The translations under genes and the position numbers were made by a program. Under the pieces are notes generated by a model. It saw only the letters and a list, made by a program, of their open reading frames with translations. It had not been told where the DNA came from and searched no databases. A stretch of 64,000 nt of DNA from Panax quinquefolius (Eukaryota; Streptophyta; Magnoliopsida; Apiales; Araliaceae), in the NCBI GenBank assembly GCA_020205615.1, contig CM035162.1, forward strand, positions 45,436,464 through 45,500,463, in the 5' to 3' direction. Of the stretch, positions 11,497 to 23,372 are shown one piece after another (within the stretch, counting starts at the first letter, position 1; the number at the start of each line of letters is the position of its first letter).

Positions 11497-12231
11497 ATGT
11501 CAGACGTTAGAGGAACTAGTCGAGCAGGGGAGGAGGAACCTCGAGTACCTACAATACCTACAGAGGAGGAGCCCAGAGACATTCATGTCATTAGGGAACA
11601 GTTGGTACAGAGGGAGTCATCTCCATTGATCACCGTTATTGGTCAGGAGCATGAACCTGAGACTGATCCTGAGGAGGAACTTGAGGAGGAATTTGAAGAG
11701 GAATAGGAAGAAGAGGAGTTTCCATAGCACTCCATTGATGCTGAGATGTACGACACATTATATGACCGTAACGTAGAGTTACGAGATGAGGTACAGGATC
11801 TGACGGAGCGGGCGATTATTCAGCAGATTACTCTCGAGTAGAAGGAGAGGGAGATTTCGACTCTTCACTCGCGACTAGGAAATGTAGAATGGGATTTGGT
11901 CCACGAGAAGGGTCAAACCGAAGATAAGACCGCAAAGATAGAAAAAATGAAGAAGGAACTGAAGGAAAGCTCTGAAAGGCTGATCATAGCAGAGGAAGGT
12001 TGGGTGAGAGAGTCACGTCGTGCTGATCTTGCGGAAGAGGATGGTCGTGCAAAGAAGGCAAAGCTTGGGGAGACATACTCTACACTTAATCATGCAATGG
12101 ATGAGGCCCAGGATCGAGTTTTGAGGTACCCCATCCAGTTCGAAGGACTTCCATCGTACATGTTGGATCGCAGGACGATGTCTCGTATCATGGAAGAGGG
12201 CGTAGTAAGGCTATTCAAATACTTGACGTGA
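11497..12231 (+). pseudogene. ORF0 of element A: acidic, coiled-coil protein upstream of gag
   Basis: One frame of 245 codons starts at AGGATGTCA. The N-terminal third is very acidic (PEEELEEEFEEE near residue 60). The middle is heptad-like and rich in E, K, R and L, and the end reads SRIMEEGVVRLFKYLT. Three in-frame stops (11704, about 11728, 11839) are all TAG, as expected from CAG with C-to-T change at CHG sites. No known domain is recognised. Elements B (26965-27621) and C (6939-6256) have an equivalent frame in the same place. Other plant Ty3 lineages such as Ogre are known to carry an extra ORF before gag; I see no sequence match to claim homology. Confidence 0.65.
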
Positions 12232-12530
12232 TAAAGTGATAGAATTTGTTTAATTATGTGAAAGACTTAATTAGTTTTTATATGTAAATTCCGATGTGTT
12301 TATGAATGAAGGAATATTTTAATATTTTAAATCCTGTAGATTCTTTATCTCAGGATAGATGTTGTGAATAGCAGTGATGCTATCATTTGATGTTAAAACT
12401 TTTAGTTTGAATGAATATATATCAAGTTGTTGAAATAATGTGTTAAATGATTATATTAAATTGTTGAGTTAAATCTTAACTATTTAGAGAATTTAATAGA
12501 GATTTAATAAACTTATATTTTAACAGAATT
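12232..12530 (+). other. AT-rich spacer between ORF0 and gag in element A
   Basis: No gene. It ends TTATATTTTAACAG five bases before the gag ATG, a plausible 3' splice site. The equivalent spots in B (27900) and C (5877) also end in a T-rich tract and CAG. Confidence 0.5.
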
Positions 12531-13781
12531 ATGCCGCCAAGAAGAAGGCAACAACGTCAACCAGCTCAGGAAGAGTCTACGAATAACAATAATAATGCCA
12601 ATACTAATCCCGTTCAGCAGTTGGTTAACTTACTGACTGGAGCAATGAATAATCAACCTCAAGCTCCACCAAATACTACATTTAAGGATTTCAAGGCGGT
12701 TGGACCGCCGGAATTTAAAGGTTCCATGAACCTGATCGAGGCTCAAACGTGGGTTATGGAAATGGAGAAGGTTTTCGACGTCGCTAGGGTTAGAGAAGAC
12801 CAGAAGACTACTTTTGCAACGTTTATGCTGAAGTCTGAAGCTAGCTATTGGTGGCAAGCAAACAAAGTGCGAGGAGGTGAAGGTGTGATTACTTGGGAGA
12901 GATTTAAAGAGATGTTTTTCGAGATGTATTTCTAAACCAACTCGCAGAACTAGATGGAGGTTCAATTTCTGGAATTGGAGCAGGGAAATATGAGCGTACC
13001 TGATTATGCGACTAGATTCAACGAGTTAGTGAGTTTCGCCCCGTATCAAGTACATACAGACGAGAGAAAAGCCAGGAGATTCGAACAAGGACTAAAGCCT
13101 TGGGTATAAAGTAAAGTATCAATGTTTCAGATAAACACTTTTGCTGGAGTACTGGAAAAGGCCATCCTCGCTGAAGGTGGAAGCGATCCGGTGACCAAGT
13201 ACAATCAAGATCAGAAGATGAAGAAGAGTGAAGGTGAAGGAAATAATAAGGCTAGTGGAAGTGGCACAGGAGGTGGTAATTTTAATCAGAAGAAAAGGTG
13301 GAATGACAATTCATCATCGGGGAATCAACAAGGAAGTCAGAAGAAAAGAATCGAAGCATGTCGGACCTGTGGGAAAGCTCATCTAGGAGTTTGTATGAAG
13401 GGAAAAAGAGTGTGCTATAATTGTGGTCAGGAAGGCCACATAGCACCTAATTGTCCTAACCCAAAGAAGGGTTCTTGCTTCACTTGTGGTTTGAAGGACC
13501 ATCTGGCAAGAGACTGTCCTAAGAAGGGATCGGGAGGATCAGGATCAGGAGTAAACTGGGGAAACAACAGTGGAAATGCCATAACTATCACCGGACCAAC
13601 CGCAACAAACCGACCAACCGCCAAGACTTTCAACATGACGGTGCAGGATGCAGTTCAGTCTCGTGATGTGGTGTCAGATATCATTCTGATCAATAAAATT
13701 AATGCTTATATATTATTTGATTCGGGTGCTACTTGTTCCTTTATATCCGATGACTTTGCTAATAGTTTAGATTTGCTTTAA
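12531..13781 (+). pseudogene. gag: Element A gag and start of protease
   Basis: The start ATGCCGCCAAG is followed by a capsid domain (GPPEFKGSMNLIEAQTWVME to ASYWWQANK, about residues 60-110). Stops at 12933 (CAA to TAA fits) and 13109 break it, and the frame resumes with INTFAGVLEKAILAEGGSD. Three nucleocapsid fingers follow at about 13359-13530: CRTCGKAHLGVC, the canonical CYNCGQEGHIAPNC and CFTCGLKDHLARDC. The protease begins with the catalytic DSGAT at 13719. The frame is lost at about 13780 by an indel, and the rest of the protease continues in the next frame. Confidence 0.9.
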
Positions 13782-16700
13782 GGATGAGTTGGAATATCCC
13801 ATGAACATAGAAATTGCGAATAGAGAGATAATCCCTGTTAAGTATGTATATAAGAACTGTAGAGTGGATATTAAGGGTAATATCATGAACGTAGATCTTA
13901 TCCCTATTCGACTTGGGGAATTTGACGTTATATTTGGAATGGACTGGTTATTCAATTACGGTACTGTAATTGATTGCCAAAAGAAGCATATTAACCTTAT
14001 GACTCCCTCAAAGGTTGTGTTTTATGGTAGCAAATCGCCTAGACAAGCGAGTTGTCTGACGATGATGCAGGCCAGGAAGTTGTTAAGACAAGGCTGTGTA
14101 GGATACTTAGTTTACATAGTCGACAGTCAAAAAAAGAATCCGAAGGTAGAAGAAATACCGATTATGAGGGACTTCTTCGACGTATTTCCAGACGATTTTC
14201 CAGGACTTCCACCAGATAGAGGGGTAGATTTCATGATCGATTTGGCGCCCGGAACTGCTCCAATATCAAAGGCACCATACCGAATGGCACCAGTAGAGAT
14301 GAAAGAATTAATGGTACAACTATAAGAATTACTGGACAAGAAGTACATTCAACGAAGCATATCGTCGTGGGGAGTGCCGGTGTTAATTGTGAAAAAGAAG
14401 GACGGATCGATGCGGCTCTGCATTGACTATAGAGAATTGAATAAGGTACCGATTAAGAACAGATATCCATTACCGAGGATCGATGACCTGTTTGATCAAT
14501 TGAAGGGAGCGAGATACTTTTCCAAGATAGACTTGAGGAGTGGTTATCATCAACTGAAGGTGAGGCTAGAGGATGTACCGAAGATAGCGTTCAGAATGCG
14601 ATACGGTCACTACGAATTTTTAGTAATGTCGTTTGGTCTTACGAATGCTCCTGCAGTATTTATGGGACTAATAAATGGTATGTTTAAGCCGTTTTTAGAT
14701 AAATTCGTAGTTGTATTTATAGACGACATTTTGGTATATTCAAAAACCAAAGAAGAACACGAAGAGCATTTGAGATTAACGTTGGAGGTATTGAGAAAGG
14801 AGAAGTTGTATGCTAAGTTTTTGAAATGTGAATTTTGGATCGAGCGAGTACAATTTCTTGGTCACGTGATCGATAAAGACGGAATTTCAGTAGATCCATC
14901 AAAAGTCAAAGCCGTGATTAACTGGGATCAGTCGAGGACGTTGTCGGAAGTACAAAGTTTTCTTGGTTTGGCAGGATATTATAGAAGGTTCATATAAGAC
15001 TTTTCCAAGATCGCAACTCCGTTAACGAATTTAACTCAAAAAGCTGTGAAATTTGTTTGGACGGAGAAGTGTGAGGAAAGCTTTCAAGAATTGAAGAAGA
15101 GGTTGAGTACAGCACCTATGTTGTCTCTTCCGGACGATACAAGAAATTTTGTTGTTTATAGTGATGTGTCACATAAAGGACATGGTTGTGTGCTGATGCA
15201 AAATGGCAAAGTCATTGCGTATGCATCACGACAATTGAAGGATTACGAGAAGGGATATTCGACCCATGACTTGGAGTTAGCTGCAGTTGTTTTTGCTTTG
15301 AAAATTTGGAGGCACTATCTCTACGGGGAGAAGTGTGAAATATATATGGACCACAAGAGTCTGAAATATATTTTCACACAGAAGGATTTGAATATGCGTC
15401 AAAGAAGATGGTTGGAATTAATTAAGGATTACGACTGTGAGAATTTATACCATCCAGGTAAAGCAAATGTGGTTGCCGACGCCTTAAGTAGAAAGGGTCG
15501 TGAGAAATTGATGATGTTGACTGCTCAGGAGGAGCTAATTGTAGAAATAGAGAAACTGGAGTTGGAAGTGAAGTATCCTATGGAGATTGATGAGAAGCTA
15601 TTTCAGATACAATCTGGTACAACTCTACTAGATAAAGTAAAGGAGGCTCAGCTTTAGGATGAAGAATGTAAAAAGGTGACAAAGAAGATATCTGAAGGAA
15701 CTGAACCGAGATTTAATATGGATAAGGAAGGAATACTGAGATTTGAAAGAAGAATTTGGGTTCCGCCAGTACAAGAAATTAAGGAAGAATTTTTGAGCGA
15801 GGCTCATAGTTCACGATATTCGATTCACCCTGGTAGTACCAAAATGTACCAAGATCTTCGACAACATTTCTAGTGGCCAAATTTAAAACGAGATGTTGCA
15901 GAGTGTGTTGCCAAATGTCTGACATGTCAGAAAGTAAAAGCAGAGCATCCGAGACCAAGTGGATTGCTTCAACCGTTGGAAATCCCAGAATGGAAATGGG
16001 AACATATTACAATGGACTTTGTGGTTGGCCTTCCGACGACTCAAAAAGGCTACGACACAGTATGGGTTATCGTTGACCGACTGACGAAATCCGCACACTT
16101 CTTTCCGATCAAAATCAGATTTAACTTAGATCAGTTGGCGAGACTATACGTAAAAGAGACTGTTTCGAGGCACGAAGTGCCGGTGTCAATTGTTTCTGAT
16201 AGAGATCCGCGCTTTACATCGAATTTCCGGAAACGTCTTCAGGAATGCATGGGTACGCAATTGCGAATGAGTACAGCATACCACCCTCAAACAGACGGAC
16301 AGAGCGAAAGAACGATTCAGACATTAGAAGATATATTAAGAGCCTATGTGATGGACTTTAAAGGAAATTGGGATGATCACCTATCGTTAGTAGAGTTTGG
16401 CTACAACAACAATCACCATGCTAGTATAGGCATGCCGCCTTATGAAGCGTTATACGGTAGAAAGTGCAGAACTCCACTTTATTGGGATGAAGTTGGCGAA
16501 AGACAATTGCTTGGGCGAATCGTAGTGCAAGCAGACGGTAGAAATAGTCAAAGTGATCCGAAACACGGTCGTAGCGATTCAAGATAGAGCGGAAGAAATC
16601 TGTTGATCCACATCGTAAAAATATTAAATTTGAATCAGGTAGTTATGTTTTCTTGAAGGTCTCTCCTTGGAAGGGAAAGATCAGGTTCGGAAAGAAAGGG

Positions 16701-17054
16701 AAATTGAGCCCAAGATTCATTGGACCATTTGAAGTACTGAGAAGAATCGGAGAAGTTGCGTACGAGGTAGCCCTACCTCCAGCACTCGAGAATGTCCATA
16801 ACGTCTTCCATGTTTCTGTTTTACGACCCTACAAACCCGATTACAAGCATGTAATTGAATACGAACCCCTACATTTTGAAAAAGACTTATCTTACGAAGA
16901 AATTCCTGTTCAAATTATCGACAGAAAAGAACAAGTTCTCAGAAATAAAGTAATACCTTCTGTTAAGGTAATTTGGAGGAACCACAATGCTGAAGAAGCT
17001 ACGTGAGAACTTGAAGAGAATATGATGAAGAATTACCCTCATTTATTTACTTAA
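13782..17054 (+). pseudogene. pol: Element A pol: PR C-terminus, RT, RNase H, integrase, chromodomain
   Basis: From 13789 one frame runs to about 16520 with stops at 14323, 14995, 15655 and 15871; each is explained by a single C-to-T or G-to-A change. RT carries CIDYRELNK and the catalytic VFIDDIL at about 14713. RNase H shows [20 protein letters not shown] and VADALSR. Integrase has an HHCC-like finger (CVAKCLTCQ) and DDE residues at 16015 (MDFV), 16198 (SDRDPRF) and 16306 (QSERTIQ). An indel near 16520-16600 shifts the frame. The C-terminus ([13 protein letters not shown], then [14 protein letters not shown]) is a chromodomain of the Tekay type, with a TGA replacing the Trp codon at 17004. 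Confidence 0.92.
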
Positions 17055-17068
17055 TTTATGTGTAAGCG

Positions 17069-17164
17069 ATTCTGGGGATAGAATCTTTGTAGGGGGGAGA
17101 ATGTAACGGGTTAAATTTATTGAGTTGTGATCCTGGGGACAGAATCCTTTTAAGGGGGGAAAGA
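17069..17164 (+). promoter_or_regulatory. Duplicated polypurine tract of element A
   Basis: Two similar blocks about 60 bp apart each hold a small dyad with a GGGGA loop, then a PPT, then a TG. Block one is GATTCTGGGGATAGAATC, then AGGGGGGAGAA and TGTAACGGG (17102). Block two is GATCCTGGGGACAGAATC, then AAGGGGGGAAAGA and TGTGATGAATGAG (17165). Only the second TG is followed by sequence matching the 5' LTR body. Confidence 0.75.
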
Positions 17165-18380
17165 TGTGATGAATGAGATTTTTGTAATTTAATTTTAATA
17201 TTTATTGAAGTAAATAAATATTTTCGATGATTTAATTATTAGATTAAAAAATTAATTGATGCAATTGTGGTAGATTAATTTAATTATGTGTTATATTTAT
17301 TAAATTAATGTGGAGAATTTTTGTTATTCGAAGTATGTCATTATGTAAGCTTATTGTATTAAAAGAAATATTTAATAAGCCTAATGTTATTTTAATTAAT
17401 TAATTTATTAATTAGAGATTTAATAATTTGACATTATTATTAAAGGAGAAATTTAAGTATGTGACTATGTGAATTAATGAGAAATTATTATATTTTATTT
17501 AAGTTAAATTAAATAAGATATTTGAAATGGGTGTGACATTATTTTAACTATATGATAAAAGGTTTTATTAAAATAAAGAGTTTTGAACCTAGTTTGTTAG
17601 CCAAATGAGGCCTTAGGAGGAGTTGGGGGCAGTTAAACCACAAATGGAATAACTAACCTCAACTCTGCGCATAAAGGCTCAGTTGAGTTTAACTTACGTA
17701 TTCTTCATTTGAGTTAATTAAGAGCCAGAGAGATTTCAGAGAGAGTTTGAGAAATCTTTGAGAAAGATTAGAGGGTAATTGTCATCCTTTTCATCTACGT
17801 TTAGGTAATTCTCTTCAACCCAAATGTTTATTTTACGTCTTTTAAAGTTTTCATGAATATGGATTTCATTCTTTCTATGAATCTCTGTAAATTGGGAAAT
17901 TGTGTTAGGGATATATGTAATAATTCGAGTAGTATAGCATGTTTTAATATATATTGTATATGATACCATGTCATAAGTTTCATAACATTATGACTTGTTG
18001 TTTCAAAAATTTACAGAGTACGTTATATGGCCATATGGCCCTTATACGTAACTTTAATATGTCAACCATAAACTTTTCTACAAAATTTCCACTTATATGT
18101 GATTATGCATGATAAAATGAACAAAACGAAATTTGAATGGTTGGATTCGGTTTTATAACGAATCTGTGGCGTTGAATTTTAGGAATTTATGTTCAACACT
18201 TCAAGAACATCAAGAACAGTACAATTTGTATAATTTAATTCTGTTATTATGTGTTCTAATGGGTTAAAATCACTCTATAAATGTTGGGTATTGATTATAT
18301 ATGAATTCTAACATGTGGGTATGTTTAATTTGGAGAATTAATGATTATGTAGTGTTTATTTATTTGAATTATGTGTTCTT
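17165..18380 (+). repeat. Element A 3' LTR, truncated by scaffold gap
   Basis: It matches the 5' LTR from about 8526 to 9745 with scattered substitutions and small indels. The rest of the LTR and the right target duplication are lost in the N run. Confidence 0.9.
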
Positions 18381-18480
18381 NNNNNNNNNNNNNNNNNNNN
18401 NNNNNNNNNNNNNNNNNNNNNNNNNNNNNNNNNNNNNNNNNNNNNNNNNNNNNNNNNNNNNNNNNNNNNNNNNNNNNNNN
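18381..18480. other. Scaffold gap (100 N)
   Basis: Exactly 100 N, the usual placeholder for a gap of unknown size. Element A's LTR stops before it and a family-B gag begins mid-domain after it. Missing DNA should include the rest of LTR A, the rest of the outer LTR B, and the leader, ORF0 and gag start of the first B copy, about 5 kb or more. Confidence 0.95.
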
Positions 18481-18945
18481 AAAGAAATAGAGAAGGCGTT
18501 TGTTATTACAAACATAGGTGAGGCGCAAAAGATTTCTTTTGCGACTTACGCGATGAATAGAGAAGCCAACTTTTGGTTGGAGGCTCACCAGGGTGGGGCT
18601 AGAACAGAGGCGGTAACAGGGGAATAATTTAAGAAGGTTTTCTTTGAGAATCATTTCCCTACAAGCATGCAAGGGAGAATAGAGACTGAGTTCTTAGAAC
18701 TTAAGCAAGGGGACATAACGGTTCCCTAGTTCGAGGCCATATTCAATTGGCAAGGATAGTTTCACATCAAGTGGACACCGAGGAGATGAAGGAATCAAGG
18801 TAGAGAATGCCAATGGCAGTATGCTAAAAAAAAAGAAATTTTAACTCTGGGAATACTAGAGGGGGACAAGGGGATTCTAATCGTAGGATCGAAGTGTGTA
18901 AAGCATGTAGAAAGACTCATCTAGGAGTTTGTCTAAAAGGGATTA
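18481..18945 (+). pseudogene. gag: Family-B chromovirus gag remnant, first copy
   Basis: It begins mid-capsid after the gap (KEIEKAFVITNIGEAQKISF) with ANFWLEAHQGGARTEAVTGE, then a stop. It resumes with FLELKQGDIT and later CKACRKTHLGVCLKG, the first nucleocapsid finger. It is nearly identical to 28148-28600, including most lesions. One informative difference: CAG at 18589 here is TAG at 28253 there. Confidence 0.8.
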
Positions 18946-20420
18946 TAAGTACCTTTAAAACATTAAGGTAGAGTATGAGGAAATAACTTCCGTTAATTGT
19001 ATTCGTGGAAATGGTTTCATCAATAATAGAGTTAAGAGAATTTGAAGTAATTCTCGGTATAGACGGGTGGATTAACCATATAGCTATAATAAATAGTTAT
19101 AAGAAAAGTATGAATTTTTAGTTTTTCAGAAAACCCAAGGTAGTAATTTATGATAATAAAACAACGAGACGCCTTGTCCTCTAACCTGAACGTAAGTTAG
19201 TAGGATGTTAAAGAAGAGGATGAGTCGTTGCGGCTACGTATTGACTATCGTAATAGGAGTAAGTTGGTGATTAAGGATAAATACCCATAGCCCAGGATCG
19301 ATGATTTATTTGGTCAGTTGAGAAGGGCAAAGAATTTTTCTAAAATAGATTTGCATACGGGGTATAGTCGGATGAAAGTAAAGAAGAAGGAGGAGGGACC
19401 TAAGATGACGTTCAGAATTCGTTATAGTTATGACAAGTTTCTGGTTATGTCATTTGGGTTGAATAATATGCGGAAGTTAGACTTTTCGTAAGGGGCACCG
19501 AGCAAAACGGTGGTAAGCTGATAGGTTCTCTTGTGAGGTGCTATGGTTAAATGTACCATTAGCATCACAGGATTTAAGAAAAGATTAAGTAAGGCATATG
19601 TATTATCTTTATGGGATGATACAGGGAATTTTGTAGTGTATCTCAATGTTTCGCATAGATGATATGATTGCGTGCTCTTATAGCATGGCAATGTCATTGT
19701 GTATGAATCTCGCCAGTTAAGGGATTATGAGGAGTTTTATCCTACTTATGATCTAGAATTGGCAACTGTAGTTTGTAAATTAGAAATCTGAAGATAGTAT
19801 TTATACGTGGAGAAAGGTAAGATATACACGGACTCTAAGAGTCTGAAATATATCTCCACACAGAAGGCGTTGAATATGCGGTAGAGAGAGGACTGTGATA
19901 TCTTCTATCATTCAGGGAAGGTAAACGCGTTGTGGCCGAAGCTATGCGTTAAGTAGGAAGGGTAGGAAAGCTATCGATGTTAACAACTCGGAAGGAGTTA
20001 ATAACGAAAATGGCGGAAACAGAGTTAGAAGTTAAAGTCTGAGAATAAAAGGGTAGAAATGTTATTCAAGAGGTAGACTCAATCCCTAATAATAGAAGCG
20101 AGTTAATTAAATCGACTAGGTAACAAGGAGTACCGGTGAGATGAAGAAGAGCTATTTGGATAAATAGAAGACTAAGTATAGTCTTATTTTGAAGGAGGAA
20201 TTTGAGTTTCATATAAATCCAAGTTAAAAGAAGGACTAATAAAAAAAAAGATAGCGTAATATATTAGTAAGTGTTTAACTTACAACTCAAATTATTGATA
20301 GGAAGTAATAAGTCATGTGAAATAAAATAATACCTTCGGTGAAGGTGAATGTAAGAACCACAATGTCGAAGAAGCATTGTGGGAACTCAAGATTAAAATG
20401 AAGAAATTTTTTTCCTCATT
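18946..20420 (+). pseudogene. pol: Family-B pol remnant, first copy (PR, RT, RNase H and chromodomain pieces)
   Basis: Short recognisable pieces in order: the protease C-terminus (ELREFEVILGIDGWINH, about 19030; the catalytic DSG is missing), the RT palm start (LRIDYRNRSKLVIKDKY, about 19231, to [10 protein letters not shown], about 19450; the catalytic IDD is missing), RNase H pieces ([21 protein letters not shown]) at about 19620-19890, and a chromodomain tail (IIPSVKV to about 20420). Integrase is absent. Stops and shifts are frequent. The whole internal domain is about 2 kb against 5.8 kb in element A. Confidence 0.75.
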
Positions 20421-20435
20421 TGTTTAAATAATTAT

Positions 20436-20448
20436 AAGGAGGGAAGAA
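20436..20448 (+). promoter_or_regulatory. Polypurine tract before family-B LTR
   Basis: AAGGAGGGAAGAA lies directly before the LTR start TGTAACGCTCGAG, marking 20449 as the start of a 3' LTR. Confidence 0.8.
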
Positions 20449-23372
20449 TGTAACGCTCGAGAAAAATCAAATTTTTAGAAGAATTAAAATTTTATTTAAT
20501 TATAAGGATTAAATGAATTTAATTGATTATTTATGGGAGCAACCTAATTGAAGGTCGTTCTATGACCTAAACATATCAGAACGTCGTAGGATTTTGGCTA
20601 CATAGTAGAATTAAAGTGTTTGAATTTCCAAGACAAAAATAAAAGCTTTTCGAGAAATTTTCTGAAAAACACTATTCACGCATTTCTGCTCGAGAATTAT
20701 TTTTGAACTTCCGAGAAATACGTAACGATAGAATATCAAGGTGAGATGGAATATCCAAAAATATTTCAGTTATGGAAAATGTAATATTTTGCCTTTGGAC
20801 TTAATTTGAGAAAGTTAGGAAAATCAAGCGTTAAGAAGTTAGGGTAATGATTGTATGATACGTAGGAATTATACGAAGTAATGAATACATGTACGAGACG
20901 AAGTATTATACAAGTATATGGGAATGATGTAATTCGTATATTATGATTTAGTATATGAGTTAGAATATGAGATTTATACATATAGTATATGTTATAAGAC
21001 TTTTAGTTAAATAAAATGAACTAATAGTATTGTGTAGTAATGGGAGAGTTCAATATAAATTTAATGAACAAGCCCAATGTATAATTTAAGTTAGTTAACC
21101 TAATTAATAATGTAAGCCCAAAGATGAGTTAATTAAATTAAGACTAAGGCCCATTTAATGATCCTATGGGTAAAGTTTGATCCATGGGGCAACTCATGGG
21201 TGAAGTCGTGGGCAAGAACTTTGTGTGGTGGGCAAGAATTAAGTTTGATGGCCAAGTTTACTTAAGCCTTAAGTTAGGAATAGTAAGGAGGTTTATTAAG
21301 GAGGTGGGATGACTTATGACTCTTTTACCCTCACTTTAGAAATCCTATAAATAGAGGAGAAGATGGCTCATTATTTGGTTGTTAGTTTTCATCCATTTTA
21401 AAACAACTTAAGTGTTAGACAGGATAAGCACTTTGAAGCTTAACTTCTATTATTAGATTTTTCCACCAACAACTTATAGCTTATTGGTTTTAGAGAAAAA
21501 GCAAGAAAAGCTAGAAGATTAGCCTTGTTAATTCAAGAAGCAAGAAGAAGATTAAAGATTAAGCAAAGGTTTTTCAAGAGTAAGTAATTTTATACCATTA
21601 TTCTCTTTCTCTTCCATTGTTAGAGAAGTGGGTGGTGGTAGAACATGTATGCTATGAAGGGGTTGGAATGATAAATCAAAGGGCTTAAGTCTTAATAAGC
21701 CGTATAAGTCATACATAAGCTATTCATAATTATATAAGTTAAGAACTTGCGAAGGTCAATAATGAAAGTATAAGAACTTGTTAGGACTTGTAACATGTTT
21801 ACATTAATAAAATTAGTATGATTAATAAGATGTAAGAATAATGATTAAAGGACTTAACTCATTAATAAGTCATATGAAAAGAAGACATAAGTCATGAGTA
21901 ATGAAAATATAAATAATTTATATTTTCATAAGTTATATATTTATCAAGAATAAGTAAAAACTTGTCATGTTATTAGTTAATGAATCATGTATGTCAAGAT
22001 ATTAGTATAATGGATTGAATCCAATTGAAACGGTTTAAAAATCTCAGGTAATGAAGTTTTGTCGGAATTAACACGATTGGACGATAATCGTCGAATTCGT
22101 GAAATTCTCGAAATGGATGTCAAATTTTGATATTGAGATTGGAAACGTTGGTTTTCAATGGTGACAAGTCTTATTTGGCATTATAGAGTTGCGGACTCAA
22201 AAATGGTCGGATTCCGACTTAGAACGAAGAAACGAGCGTTGAATGTTCACGAACGTTTATCATTTTCGTTAAAAATGGACTAATAAGTGAATTTTTAGCA
22301 AACGAAGTCGAATAGATAAAATTCTTGTATGAACGCATAGAGTACGTAATTTGTGAACCGTAGATTCTTGAACGAGCCAATTCAACTTATAACAAAGAAG
22401 TTACGAGTCCGGGAATCTCACCTAAAGAAAAAGCATTAAAATTTTACGGTCTTTGAAGTCACGGTAATGCTTGCATGGCGCCGATCAAGGCAAAATAAAT
22501 CACGTCGCAGTGCTAAAGTGAGCCTCAGCCCCTGGAGTTTCATGCCGCAGCACGACAGTTAACACTAAAACTGGCGCCGCCGCGCCAAGTCTGGTCTTTA
22601 AGCCCTAATGGGCGACGCCACGATCTTGGCATAACAAAGGAACATTAAATGGCTGCGATTTGGACTTAAAATATAAAGAACAAGAATGGTTAAAAATAGA
22701 GTATGAAGGGAAATTGTTTAGCAATGAACTAAGGGACTTAATAAAATATTGTTAAGTCATAACTAAACCTCAAGTGTGATCACTTAGAGTTAAAGTAAGT
22801 CAATTGAAGATGAACGCAAATGGTATGCAATAAGCGTACATAATCAATGACAATCGAGTTTCGATTAAATAATGTAAGGACGTTAGTAAGCCGTGAGGAA
22901 GGATAATTAACTTGAACCGAGTTGTATTAATGAAATAATTTCAGTTAAGAGAACGAAGTTAGTAAGAATGATGTAAAGAATGACGGAAAGCCAAAACCAA
23001 TAAATAACAAATCTAATACGGGATTAGATTGAGAAGAAGGGTAAGATTCTTTAGGAACTATATATGTTCAATCATGACCTAATGTGGTATGTTATGTGAT
23101 TATGTGTTGTAGAGACTGTAAAGACTCAAGGGAAAAGTAATTTTACTGTAGCAGACGTTGAAGGCAAGTTTTTCTTAAACGCTTGTCTAACCTTCGTGTT
23201 AGCCAGGTTTTCAAATAATTCAAATTATGAGATGCATGTATGGTTTTGAAGAAAGAGTCGATGCCAGTTTTAGCTCGGCTAGACTAATCTGGATAGATTG
23301 ATTGAACTGTTTACAAGTCTTTCAATATAGAATTGTTAACACTATTCTATGCCAACTAATTGGTACGGATTC
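20449..23372 (+). repeat. Family-B LTR, left part
   Basis: It starts TGTAACGCTCGAG after a PPT, with a TATA box (TATAAATA) at 21346-21353. A run of GC-rich words such as GGCGCCGCCGCGCC lies at about 22476-22640 in otherwise AT-rich DNA. A solo LTR of family D interrupts it after GATTC (23368-23372). No gene is supported. Confidence 0.85.
21346..21353 (+). promoter_or_regulatory. TATA box of family-B LTR
   Basis: TATAAATA in the context CCTATAAATAGAGG. Confidence 0.55.

Larger units (their letters stand above)
8526..18380 (+). mobile_element. Chromovirus A (Tekay-like Ty3), 3' end cut by scaffold gap
   Basis: Complete order: 5' LTR, initiator-Met-type PBS, ORF0, gag with zinc knuckles, protease, RT, RNase H, integrase, chromodomain, duplicated PPT, and the first 1.2 kb of the 3' LTR before the N run. 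Gag-to-chromodomain is about 4.5 kb, usual for the clade. The two LTRs match closely by eye over about 1.2 kb with scattered substitutions. The coding frame is broken by stops and at least two indels. Confidence 0.9.

Noticed and set aside
12630..12965. Minus-strand 111-codon frame opposite gag of element A
   Set aside because: Shadow of the gag frame on the other strand; no conserved motif.
18301..18627. Open reading frame running through the N gap
   Set aside because: The frame joins LTR A to family-B gag only because N codons are not stops.
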